DNA from: Clostridia bacterium
Lineage (GTDB): Bacteria > Bacillota > Clostridia > Oscillospirales > Acutalibacteraceae
Length of the DNA stretch: 64,000 nucleotides
NCBI GenBank assembly: GCA_017481575.1
Contig: JAFUPA010000031.1
Coordinates: 25,004 to 89,003, forward strand
Direction: 5' to 3'
This document shows positions 44,957 through 52,448 of the stretch, in pieces. The translations under genes and the position numbers were made by a program. The notes under the pieces were generated by a model. It was not told the origin of the DNA. It did no database searches and saw only the letters and a list, made by a program, of their open reading frames with translations. Within the stretch, counting starts at the first letter, position 1, and every line of letters starts with the position of its first letter.

Positions 44957-45024
44957 TAGGGACGTCTATCAGACGTCCGCCGATTTTGTGCTGATTTTGA
45001 CGGACGACCAATGGTCGCCCCTAC
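44957..45024. repeat. Short dispersed-type repeat with GTAGGG termini
   Basis: Begins GTAGGGACGTC and ends GGTCGCCCCTAC, an imperfect inverted pair. Inside are GACGTC-TATCA-GACGTC and CGACC-AAT-GGTCG. Non-coding. Confidence 0.5.
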
Positions 45025-45084
45025 TTTCTCAACTATAATTCGTGTTTTTAAAAACAGCGTCGCAGACCCACAACTTTTTCAAAG

Positions 45085-45181
45085 CAAAAATTTCATATTG
45101 GCGAAACCAATATTTCATCTGCGTAAGCAGATTTCACCCGACCGTTGGTCGGATTTCATTGCAAAGTCAAGGACTTTGCCC
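45085..45181. repeat. Hairpin array with ATTTCAT linkers
   Basis: Four perfect small hairpins are joined by a constant heptamer. ATTTCAT (45090-45096); ATTGG-N5-CCAAT (45097-45111); ATTTCAT (45112-45118); CTGC-GTAA-GCAG (45119-45130); ATTTCAC (45131-45137); CCGACC-GTT-GGTCGG (45138-45152); ATTTCAT (45153-45159); GCAAAGTC-AAG-GACTTTGC (45161-45179). The stems differ in sequence while the linker is kept. Non-coding. Confidence 0.75.
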
Positions 45182-45220
45182 TACAAACTCCAATTTACCA
45201 AGATAAAAATCTCCCTATAA

Positions 45221-45255
45221 CGCAAAAAGCCGTGGCGGTGCCACGGCTTTTTGCG
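45221..45255 (-). terminator. Strong terminator after DUF6056-like gene
   Basis: CGCAAAAAGCCGTGGC (45221-45236) pairs with GCCACGGCTTTTTGCG (45240-45255): 16 perfect pairs around GGT, abutting the stop codon. Confidence 0.8.
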
Positions 45256-46737
45256 TTATTCCTTATATGTTATTTCAATATTATCCAGCAGATGATAATA
45301 TTCGCAAAACCGTTGTTTGAATTTTTCATTATTATTCTCTGTATCCATAGAATGAATCATAAATCTGAATGGTGTATGTTCAAGCTCAACAGTAACATTA
45401 CCGTTGGCTGTTTCGGAACGGATAAACTCTATTTTATTATTGTTTCCGATGAAAACTTGTGAATAGCAAAATAAATCTATAACAAGCATAACAGCTAAAG
45501 CTGATTTTATCATTTTTGTTCCGAAAAAGCTTTTATAATCTCGTCTGACGGTTTTATATTCCTCCCAGAACTCTTTTACAATCATCACAGATATGATATA
45601 TACTCCGTTAAAGCATCGAGGTCCGACAGGAGATACAACAGCCAACGGAACTGCTTGAAGAACTATCAACACAAAGTAAACAACTATTAACCTTTTTGAT
45701 TTCCGGTTTTTAAAAGTCTTTGCGATAATTGAACAGAACAACACCATATACAGCAATACAAAGCCTGCCAGCATTTGCAGTTTATCATATTTTTTAGTCA
45801 ATAAAATTACAAATATAAATATCAATGCAGATAACATAAATATAATAAACAACATTTTAATCTGCTTAAATCTTTTTGTGTTTAAACTGTTTTGTTTAAA
45901 TATTGCTGCAGAAAAAAACATAATTGCAATGATTGCGGGAAAACAGGCATTAAAGAATTGCAAGGACACTTTACCGAGAAGCTTTTCCAAAATATCAAAA
46001 AAAGTATTTAATAAGGATTCATCAAACAAAGACATTGACTGATATGTATTATCTCCGTTACAGACTTTTGCATAAACACCATTGGTAAACATAATAACCG
46101 CACCGATAACACACGCTGTCATATATACAACATTAATTGCTTCAATTTTTCTGTGTTTGATAAAAAAATAAACATTTAGTGCAACCGAAAAAATCAGCAA
46201 AAACACAGTATAGGTTTCCATAAACAGTTGTCCTGCAACTCCCAGAACAAAAACTGTAATTATCCGCAATATGTTTTTATGCCCCGTCAAGTCTCGCTTA
46301 AATATAAGCAAATACAAATTGAGCATAATTATCAATGCAGAAAAGCAATAATTTGAAAAACCTGCAGTCCAAACAAATGCTTGCTTAAAAAGAGCCGTAG
46401 GAATTACCAACAGCACAGCCGACAAATACAAGAAGTCTTTGCTTTTGTTACAAGTGAATTTTTGGATAAAACACAGAATTAAAGTTAAAGTAAGTCCTTT
46501 TACAAGAGGTAAAACTTCCGAAATCCTTGTAAAAAACAAAGCCGACAGATTACCTAAATATCTTCCGTTATAATCCTTAAATCCACTTTGTAACAATTCC
46601 ATACCGTCGCTTGTTGCCCAGCCTAAATCATCACCTGACGGCGGAAAATAAAAAGCTATGACTGTAACTGCAAGAAAATATAAGCATAAAAATTCAAACC
46701 GAAAACGATTTTGATTACAACCAAATCGTTCTTTCAA
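45256..46737 (-). CDS. Polytopic membrane protein, DUF6056-like
   Basis: 493 aa, starting with TTG at 46737 after AGGTGAGGA; the kinase gene ends 4 bases upstream. About 11 hydrophobic segments span the chain. The first loop carries YFPPSGDDLGWATSD and FKDYNGRYLGNL, the signature I associate with DUF6056-type proteins that resemble glycosyltransferase-like membrane enzymes. A WTAGFSNYCFS motif follows the third segment. No biochemical role is known. It probably belongs to the two-component operon upstream. Confidence 0.75.
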   Translation of the reverse strand: MKERFGCNQNRFRFEFLCLYFLAVTVIAFYFPPSGDDLGWATSDGMELLQSGFKDYNGRYLGNLSALFFTRISEVLPLVKGLTLTLILCFIQKFTCNKSKDFLYLSAVLLVIPTALFKQAFVWTAGFSNYCFSALIIMLNLYLLIFKRDLTGHKNILRIITVFVLGVAGQLFMETYTVFLLIFSVALNVYFFIKHRKIEAINVVYMTACVIGAVIMFTNGVYAKVCNGDNTYQSMSLFDESLLNTFFDILEKLLGKVSLQFFNACFPAIIAIMFFSAAIFKQNSLNTKRFKQIKMLFIIFMLSALIFIFVILLTKKYDKLQMLAGFVLLYMVLFCSIIAKTFKNRKSKRLIVVYFVLIVLQAVPLAVVSPVGPRCFNGVYIISVMIVKEFWEEYKTVRRDYKSFFGTKMIKSALAVMLVIDLFCYSQVFIGNNNKIEFIRSETANGNVTVELEHTPFRFMIHSMDTENNNEKFKQRFCEYYHLLDNIEITYKE

Positions 46738-46741
46738 ATCC

Positions 46742-49129
46742 TCACCTCGGCAGCTTTACTGTTGCTTTGAAGAGGTCGCCGTCGATTGTGATTGTGAGTT
46801 CGCCGTCGTTGAGGGTACACAAATCCTTGGCAATCGAAAGTCCGAGTCCGTTGCCGTCCTGGTTTCGTGAAGCATCTCCCCTGACGAAGCGTTCGGTCAG
46901 CTCCTCTGCGCTGATGTTAAGCGGCTCCCGTGAAATGTTTTTGATTTCAAAATATCCGTATCCGCCCTGCGAGTAAACACTTGCGTAAACTCTTGAATGG
47001 GGTGCGGAATACTTACAGACATTCGACAGCAGGTTTTCAAAAACTCTGTAAATCTTCGTTCCGTCTGCCGTTACGATAACCTTCTGCTCCGGCTCGTTGA
47101 AGATGAGTGTCAAGCCGTGTTTTTCAAGCTCCGCATTTTCTTCAACAATCGCTTGCGTTGCAAGCTCGTTTAAGTTGAGTTTAGTTTTATTTATCACAAC
47201 GTTTCCGCTCGAAACCTTTGAAGCTTCAATCAAATCTTCGATAAGACGTTTAAGCTTTATCGACTTCTCGTCAAGCACGTTCATATATTCGAGTGCCTTT
47301 TCGTCCTTGATGTCGCATTGCTTTAAAAGGTCGATATAATTGATGACCGATGTAAGCGGAGTTTTAAGGTCGTGCGAAACATTTGTGATAAGCTCGGTTT
47401 TTGTTCTCTCATCCTTGACCGCTTTAATAACCGCTTTCTGAAGCTCGGAATTTGTTTCGTCGTACACTCTGACCAAAGGTCGGAGACTTTCAGGAATTTC
47501 GTTCAGGTTCATATCGAACGGCTCGTGATTTTCTGCCTTATAAACAATCGCATCAAGCGAACGCATATACTTGAACAAACGGTAGAGTGCGTAAGCATCA
47601 GCAGCCAGAATGAGTACAGTCGTCAATAACGCAAGGAAAACCCAAGCCTCGTCGTTATACCATCCGCTCATAAACGCACACCAGCAACATATAGCAAAGC
47701 CGATTATATTAACCGCCGTACATACTGTCACAAGCTTTGCAACGCCCTTATTCAGCTTCTGCGGCTTGAACAACATAGTTTTAAACCATTTCTTTACAGC
47801 TCTGTTTACCTTGCGGAAAAGCTTTGCAATTCCTTTGCCGATGAGCTTTATCAGTTTAAAAACTGCAACTATGATGAAAAAAAACAGCGTGTGCTTAAAA
47901 ACAGGGCTCTTTGTCTTGATGCGCCTTGCAAAGGAAGTGAGAAGTTCCGTAAGAATAAGCACAAATACGGCAACTACTGTTGAAAGAACAATCATAAACA
48001 ATTCGGAATTTGCTACGATTTCTTCGACAAAAAAGTCCGCTTCGTAATCCCATAAAACCTGCTCGTGTCTTAAATATGCAAGACCTACCGCCGCAAAGCC
48101 TACCCAAAAATCAGCAAATACAGACAGCGCTAAATGCAGGTCGCACGGAATTTTATCAATAAATGCGAGTTTTAATTCATTGCCCTTATGCCCTGAAAGG
48201 CTGACGGTCAGGCATAGAAACAGTACCATTCCGATAAAAGAAATCAAAAATTTTGTAACCAATGTCGCATAATCAAGACTGTTGGTCTCCTTAACCATAT
48301 TGTTAAGGGTAAAGAATTTGTCGTTACCTGTAAAGGTCGGATTGATTGAATAGTAAACCTTTGTTGATGTTGAGAAATAGAAAGACGGTATAACCTCGGG
48401 AAATTTAGAATTTTTTATATTTTGGCTGTAGGTTGTTTTTCCGTCCTCAACAAAAACATATTCGCTGAAAACCTCGTTGACAACGCTTTCCTTGCTGTCA
48501 ACATTAGATATTACCGTACCGTCCGATGCCACGGCATAGTAACGGACGTTACGAAGCTCTTCGAGTGCCTGCTCATTTATATGACCGACATAAACACTGT
48601 AATTGTCAGTTGTAAACTCTCCCTCAACCTGCGAGATGACCTGCTTGACGTCATACGAAAAATCGAGCCAGTATTCGCTAGAACCGACCGTACTGCTTTG
48701 ATAATAGAAGTTTTTGCCCGAATAATATTCGACCTGCGTGTAGCCTTCGCCGTCATACATATCATCCTCATAATACCGCTCTATTTTGCCTCCGTTTGAT
48801 TTCCAGATTTCCTGCTCTTTGACAAACTGTGCAACGATACTGTCAACGCACTTTTTCTTCTCCTCTTCAAAGCGCGCTATGTTCTGATTTCTCTGGGACA
48901 GCTCAATTATTGCGCTGATATCCTGACGGACGTAATTGACAAACGACGTTGTGTCATAAATCGTGACATTTTCGTCTACTTTGAGATTACCGTTCGTGAT
49001 AATGAAGCGGTAAAACAACGGCATAAAGCTCAGTACGCATGACACGGCGCACACACATGCCAGCAGGATGCACATAAGCTTTGTGAACCAACTGTACTTA
49101 AAATTTTTCAACCTTGTATCCAAGACCAT
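46742..49129 (-). CDS. Sensor histidine kinase with large extracellular and multi-pass membrane region
   Basis: 795 aa. First membrane segment at about residues 16-40, an extracellular sensor of about 245 residues, then about six membrane segments (285-520). A linker leads to the phosphoacceptor motif TNVSHDLKTPLTSVINY with His586. The ATPase domain has NLLSNVCKYSAP (N-box) and GNGLGLSIAKDLC (G2). The multi-pass block is unusual for this class. The start at 49129 overlaps the regulator gene by 32 bases. Confidence 0.9.
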   Translation of the reverse strand: MVLDTRLKNFKYSWFTKLMCILLACVCAVSCVLSFMPLFYRFIITNGNLKVDENVTIYDTTSFVNYVRQDISAIIELSQRNQNIARFEEEKKKCVDSIVAQFVKEQEIWKSNGGKIERYYEDDMYDGEGYTQVEYYSGKNFYYQSSTVGSSEYWLDFSYDVKQVISQVEGEFTTDNYSVYVGHINEQALEELRNVRYYAVASDGTVISNVDSKESVVNEVFSEYVFVEDGKTTYSQNIKNSKFPEVIPSFYFSTSTKVYYSINPTFTGNDKFFTLNNMVKETNSLDYATLVTKFLISFIGMVLFLCLTVSLSGHKGNELKLAFIDKIPCDLHLALSVFADFWVGFAAVGLAYLRHEQVLWDYEADFFVEEIVANSELFMIVLSTVVAVFVLILTELLTSFARRIKTKSPVFKHTLFFFIIVAVFKLIKLIGKGIAKLFRKVNRAVKKWFKTMLFKPQKLNKGVAKLVTVCTAVNIIGFAICCWCAFMSGWYNDEAWVFLALLTTVLILAADAYALYRLFKYMRSLDAIVYKAENHEPFDMNLNEIPESLRPLVRVYDETNSELQKAVIKAVKDERTKTELITNVSHDLKTPLTSVINYIDLLKQCDIKDEKALEYMNVLDEKSIKLKRLIEDLIEASKVSSGNVVINKTKLNLNELATQAIVEENAELEKHGLTLIFNEPEQKVIVTADGTKIYRVFENLLSNVCKYSAPHSRVYASVYSQGGYGYFEIKNISREPLNISAEELTERFVRGDASRNQDGNGLGLSIAKDLCTLNDGELTITIDGDLFKATVKLPR

Positions 49130-49787
49130 ACACCACCTTAATATATTTCGGGTCTTTGGGATTTATTTCAATCTTTTCTCTTATGTTTTTGATGTGTACG
49201 GTTACGGTTTTTTCTGTGCCGAAGGAAGGCTCGTTCCACACAGCCTCGTAAATCTGTGACGAAGAAAGCACCTTGCCCATATTTTTGCAAAGGTATTCGA
49301 GTATCATATACTCCCTCGCCGTCAGCTTTACCTCCTGCCCGTCAACGCTTACACTCTTGGCATCTGTGTCGACAACCAGACCGCCGCAGACAAGCTGTGA
49401 GCTCTTGCGTTCAAAGCCCGAAAATGAAACATACCGTCTAATCTGCGACTTTACTCTTGCCACAAGCTCCAGCGGATTGAACGGCTTTGTGACATAATCG
49501 TCCGCACCGAAGCCGAGACCTGCGATTTTGTCGGTATCCTCACTCTTTGCAGAAAGCATTATGACGGGGAAGTCAAAGCTTTTCCTTATCCTTAACACCG
49601 TCTGCAAGCCGTCGAGCTTCGGCATCATAACGTCAAGCACCATGCAATGAATTTCGTTTTTCATCACAAGCTCAAGTGCCTCTTCACCGTCAAGTGCCTT
49701 GATGACGTTAAAGCCCTCCTGTGTGAGATAAATCTCTATGGAATTGAGGATAGCAACATCGTCGTCGCAAACTAAAACTGTTTTCAT
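49098..49787 (-). CDS. OmpR/PhoB-family response regulator
   Basis: 229 aa. The receiver has Asp8-10, phosphoacceptor Asp52 in MVLDVMMPKLDG and the conserved Lys in YVTKPFNP (about residue 102). The C-terminal winged helix ends VVYGLGYKVEKF. Starts at 49787 with a GGGGTGATTAA spacing element. First gene of a regulator-kinase-DUF6056 unit. Closest in layout to VanR-like regulators; the stimulus is unknown. Confidence 0.93.
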   Translation of the reverse strand: MKTVLVCDDDVAILNSIEIYLTQEGFNVIKALDGEEALELVMKNEIHCMVLDVMMPKLDGLQTVLRIRKSFDFPVIMLSAKSEDTDKIAGLGFGADDYVTKPFNPLELVARVKSQIRRYVSFSGFERKSSQLVCGGLVVDTDAKSVSVDGQEVKLTAREYMILEYLCKNMGKVLSSSQIYEAVWNEPSFGTEKTVTVHIKNIREKIEINPKDPKYIKVVYGLGYKVEKF

Positions 49788-49921
49788 TTAATCACCCCGC
49801 AACATTATAACACATCATAACAAATAAGAGAAGTATTCAGATTTATTCCATTCCCCTGCCCGTTGACTAAATTTAACCAGATTAAAATAAAATCAAGGTA
49901 ACGGAAAAGTAAAGAAAAAGT

Positions 49922-49948
49922 AAAAAAGGCAGAATGGTCCGCCTTTTT
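49922..49948 (-). terminator. Terminator after barstar gene
   Basis: AAAAAGGC and GCCTTTTT pair around a ten-base loop, with T-rich tail on the minus strand. Confidence 0.75.
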
Positions 49949-49959
49949 AAAAGTACTTT

Positions 49960-50271
49960 TTAATCTTCAATTCTGTATGTAAAAGGTTTAACATCTGCGT
50001 ACAGTTTTCTGTATTTTTCGTGTTCCGAAACATTCATATCAAGCATATTATACATAGTTTTAATCTCTGTATAAATCTGATTATTGAGTGTGTTTTCTCC
50101 TTTAATTACAACCTCATCAGCATCACACTCACTTCTTAACAAATCCCAAAAAGCATCCCAATTCTCCCCGTACCACTCCGGAAAATCAAAAGCAACTCTG
50201 ATTCGTTTATGTAATTCGCCCCATGTCTCACAACCCGTCAAATCTAAAATTATTGTTTTCTTTTCTTCCAT
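49960..50271 (-). CDS. Barstar-family ribonuclease inhibitor, no visible partner
   Basis: 103 aa from the ATG at 50271 behind AGGAG. The barstar core is clear: IILDLTGCETWGELHKRI, then FPEWYGENWDAFWDLL, where the Tyr-Gly-x-Asn-Trp-Asp-Ala-Phe-Trp motif contacts barnase. No barnase-type nuclease is seen within the window. Orphan barstars are common as protective genes against neighbours' toxins. Single gene with own terminator. Confidence 0.92.
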   Translation of the reverse strand: MEEKKTIILDLTGCETWGELHKRIRVAFDFPEWYGENWDAFWDLLRSECDADEVVIKGENTLNNQIYTEIKTMYNMLDMNVSEHEKYRKLYADVKPFTYRIED

Positions 50272-50415
50272 AAAATTCTCCTATATTATCTCGTAAAATG
50301 TTCTGTAATGATCGTATGTAACAAATATTAAACCATCGTTGGAATATAAAAACTAATTACATTTTAACTGATATTATTATTTTATCAAGTAAAAGTGGCA
50401 AATTTATCTTTTGTA

Positions 50416-50424
50416 TGATATAAT
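50416..50424 (+). promoter_or_regulatory. Extended -10 promoter of YwlE-RimI-tsaD operon
   Basis: TGA-TATAAT (50416-50424 region) gives an extended -10; the -35 is weak. A repeat element at 50433-50480 lies between promoter and gene, so it is part of the leader RNA. Confidence 0.5.
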
Positions 50425-50432
50425 TATTAAAA

Positions 50433-50480
50433 TATATCCCTCCACCGCTTATGCGGTCCCCCTAAGGCAAGGGAGGCAGA
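50433..50480. repeat. Partial copy of palindromic repeat in operon leader
   Basis: ATATATCCCTCCACCGC-TTAT-GCGGTCCCCCTAAGG resembles the right half of the element at 42506-42556, with a different stem sequence (CCGC/GCGG) and a shorter spacer, ending in CAAGGGAGGCA in both. Confidence 0.7.
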
Positions 50481-50506
50481 TTTTGTTTTTTTGGAGTGAG
50501 TGCAAT

Positions 50507-51379
50507 ATGCTTAACATAACATTTGTTTGCACGGGCAACACTTGCCGCAGTGCCATGGCAGAGGGTCTTTTTAAAAAGATACTTTCTGACAGAGGTATTA
50601 CAGACATTTCCTGCCGAAGCTGCGGACTTGCCGCCTACACGGGTGACGAGGCAAGCCCACAGGCAGTTGAGGTCTGCCGTGAGAGAGGTGTTGACCTTTC
50701 AACTCACCGTGCAACTGTATTTAACCAATATATTTTTGACGCAACCGACATTATGGTCTGTATGACAGAAAGCCACAAGGGTGCGGTTATGAGCGTGAAG
50801 CCGACTTTCAAGGTGCTTGTCCCGGAGGGCGGTGTACCCGACCCTTACGGCGGAAGTGTCGAGATTTACCGCAACTGTGCGGACAAGCTCGAGGACTTCC
50901 TCGAAAAATTCCTTGACAGCATCACAATGGACATTGAGCCGATGAAAGAAAAGCACATCAAGGAAATTGCAGAGCTTGAAAAGGTGTCGTTCTCCGTTCC
51001 GTGGAGTGAGGACGGGCTTCGTTCCGAGCTTTCAAACGACACGGCACATTTCCTTGTTGCAGTTTGTGAGAATAAAATTCTCGGCTATATGGGTGTGCAC
51101 GAAATCTGCGGCGAGGCTTACATAACAAACGTTGCCGTTCTGCCCGAATACCGTCGTCTGGGTATCGGCGAAACGCTGATTGATGCCGCAACTCACGGTG
51201 CAAAATTAAGAAACTGTGATTTTATTTCGCTTGAAGTAAGGATTAGTAACACCCCTGCTATTGAACTTTACAAAAAACAGGGTTATAATGTCGTGGGTCA
51301 GCGCAAAAACTTTTACTCAAATCCCACCGAGGACGCATATATAATGACAAAGTATTTAAAGGACTGTGAAACCGAATGA
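50507..51379 (+). CDS. YwlE-like arginine phosphatase fused to RimI N-acetyltransferase
   Basis: 290 aa from the ATG at 50507 behind GGAG. Residues 1-138 are a low-molecular-weight phosphatase: P-loop CTGNTCRS (Cys8 to Arg14) and general acid Asp112 in PDPYGGS. Thr12 at the fifth P-loop position is the residue that marks protein-arginine phosphatases such as YwlE, rather than tyrosine phosphatases. Residues 141-290 are a GNAT domain of RimI type, with VPWSEDGLRSEL, VAVLPEYRRLGIGETLID and the C-terminal ELYKKQGYNVVGQRKNFY. The joint is short (SITMDIEPM). It overlaps tsaD by four bases. Both active sites look intact. Confidence 0.9.
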   Translation: MLNITFVCTGNTCRSAMAEGLFKKILSDRGITDISCRSCGLAAYTGDEASPQAVEVCRERGVDLSTHRATVFNQYIFDATDIMVCMTESHKGAVMSVKPTFKVLVPEGGVPDPYGGSVEIYRNCADKLEDFLEKFLDSITMDIEPMKEKHIKEIAELEKVSFSVPWSEDGLRSELSNDTAHFLVAVCENKILGYMGVHEICGEAYITNVAVLPEYRRLGIGETLIDAATHGAKLRNCDFISLEVRISNTPAIELYKKQGYNVVGQRKNFYSNPTEDAYIMTKYLKDCETE

Positions 51380-52386
51380 AAATCTTATCAATAGAATCCT
51401 CCTGTGACGAAACTGCGGCCGCCGTTGTTGAGGACGGCAGAAAGGTGCTTTCAAGTATTGTTGCATCGCAGGTTGAAGAGCATAAAATCTACGGCGGAGT
51501 TGTACCCGAAATCGCATCACGCAGACACGTTGAGGCAATTTCGGGAGTTGTAAAATCTGCTCTTGACGAGGCAAACTGCACGCTCGAGGATATCTCGGCA
51601 GTTGCAGTAACTCACGCACCTGGACTTATCGGTGCTTTGCTTGTGGGTGTTAACTACGCAAAGGGAATATCAATGGCATCGGGCTTGCCGCTTGTGCCGG
51701 TTCACCACCTGCGTTCGCACATTGCCGCAAACTACATCACTCACCCCGAGTTAAAGCCGCCGTTTCTCTGCCTTGTTGTATCGGGCGGACACAGCCACCT
51801 TGTTGAGGTTAAAGACTACACCGAGTTCAAGGTTATCGGTTACACGCACGACGATGCGGCAGGTGAAGCAATGGACAAGGCGGCAAGAGCTATGGGACTG
51901 CCCTACCCCGGCGGACTTAACCTTGACCGTGTTGCAAAGGACGGCAACGACAAGGCTTACAAAATGCCGCACCCGAGAGTTGACGGCGCACCGTATGACT
52001 TCAGCTTTTCGGGACTTAAAACTGCGGCACTCAACACAATAAACATTGCAAAGCAAAAGGGTGAGGACATAAGTGTGCCGGACCTCGGAGCTTCTTACAT
52101 CAAGGCGGTTGTAAATTGCCTTACCGAAAACACAGAAAAGGCGGCAATCGACCTCGGCTACGACAAGATAGTGCTTGCAGGCGGTGTTTCTGCAAACTCT
52201 GTTTTAAGGAAAGATATGACCGCTCTTTGCAAAAAGCACGGTTGGGAATTGTATGCACCCGAGCTTAAATACTGCGGTGACAATGCCGCTATGGTCGGTG
52301 CACAGGGTTACTACGAATTTATCGGCGGTAATACGGCTGATTTATCTTTAAATGCGTGTGCGAGTATGAGTATTGAAGAAAGTTAA
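51376..52386 (+). CDS. tsaD: tRNA N6-adenosine threonylcarbamoyltransferase TsaD
   Basis: 336 aa. Transfers threonylcarbamoyl to A37 of ANN-decoding tRNAs, working with TsaB and TsaE. Metal-binding His111 and His115 lie in VHHLRSH; the nucleotide-binding ASKH fold shows IESSCDETAAAV, VVSGGHSHLV and the AGGVSANSVLR motif. The ATG overlaps the stop of the YwlE-RimI gene in ATGA, so the two are translationally coupled. The rimI-tsaD pairing is common. Confidence 0.98.
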   Translation: MKILSIESSCDETAAAVVEDGRKVLSSIVASQVEEHKIYGGVVPEIASRRHVEAISGVVKSALDEANCTLEDISAVAVTHAPGLIGALLVGVNYAKGISMASGLPLVPVHHLRSHIAANYITHPELKPPFLCLVVSGGHSHLVEVKDYTEFKVIGYTHDDAAGEAMDKAARAMGLPYPGGLNLDRVAKDGNDKAYKMPHPRVDGAPYDFSFSGLKTAALNTINIAKQKGEDISVPDLGASYIKAVVNCLTENTEKAAIDLGYDKIVLAGGVSANSVLRKDMTALCKKHGWELYAPELKYCGDNAAMVGAQGYYEFIGGNTADLSLNACASMSIEES

Positions 52387-52401
52387 TAAAAACAAATGGT
52401 T

Positions 52402-52437
52402 AACGGCTTGCAGAAAATCTGCAAGCCGTTATTTTTT
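52402..52437. terminator. Terminator between tsaD and MFS gene
   Basis: AACGGCTTGCAGA pairs with TCTGCAAGCCGTT (52402-52430), followed by ATTTTTT for the plus strand. Possibly serves both converging genes. Confidence 0.88.
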
Positions 52438-52448
52438 ATATGCATAAA

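Noticed and set aside
45085-45181. CRISPR array
   Set aside because: The constant part is only seven bases and the variable parts are perfect hairpins; no cas gene is seen.
50411-50506. Extra 32 codons before the YwlE-RimI start
   Set aside because: They lie on the promoter and the palindromic repeat and lack a ribosome binding site.
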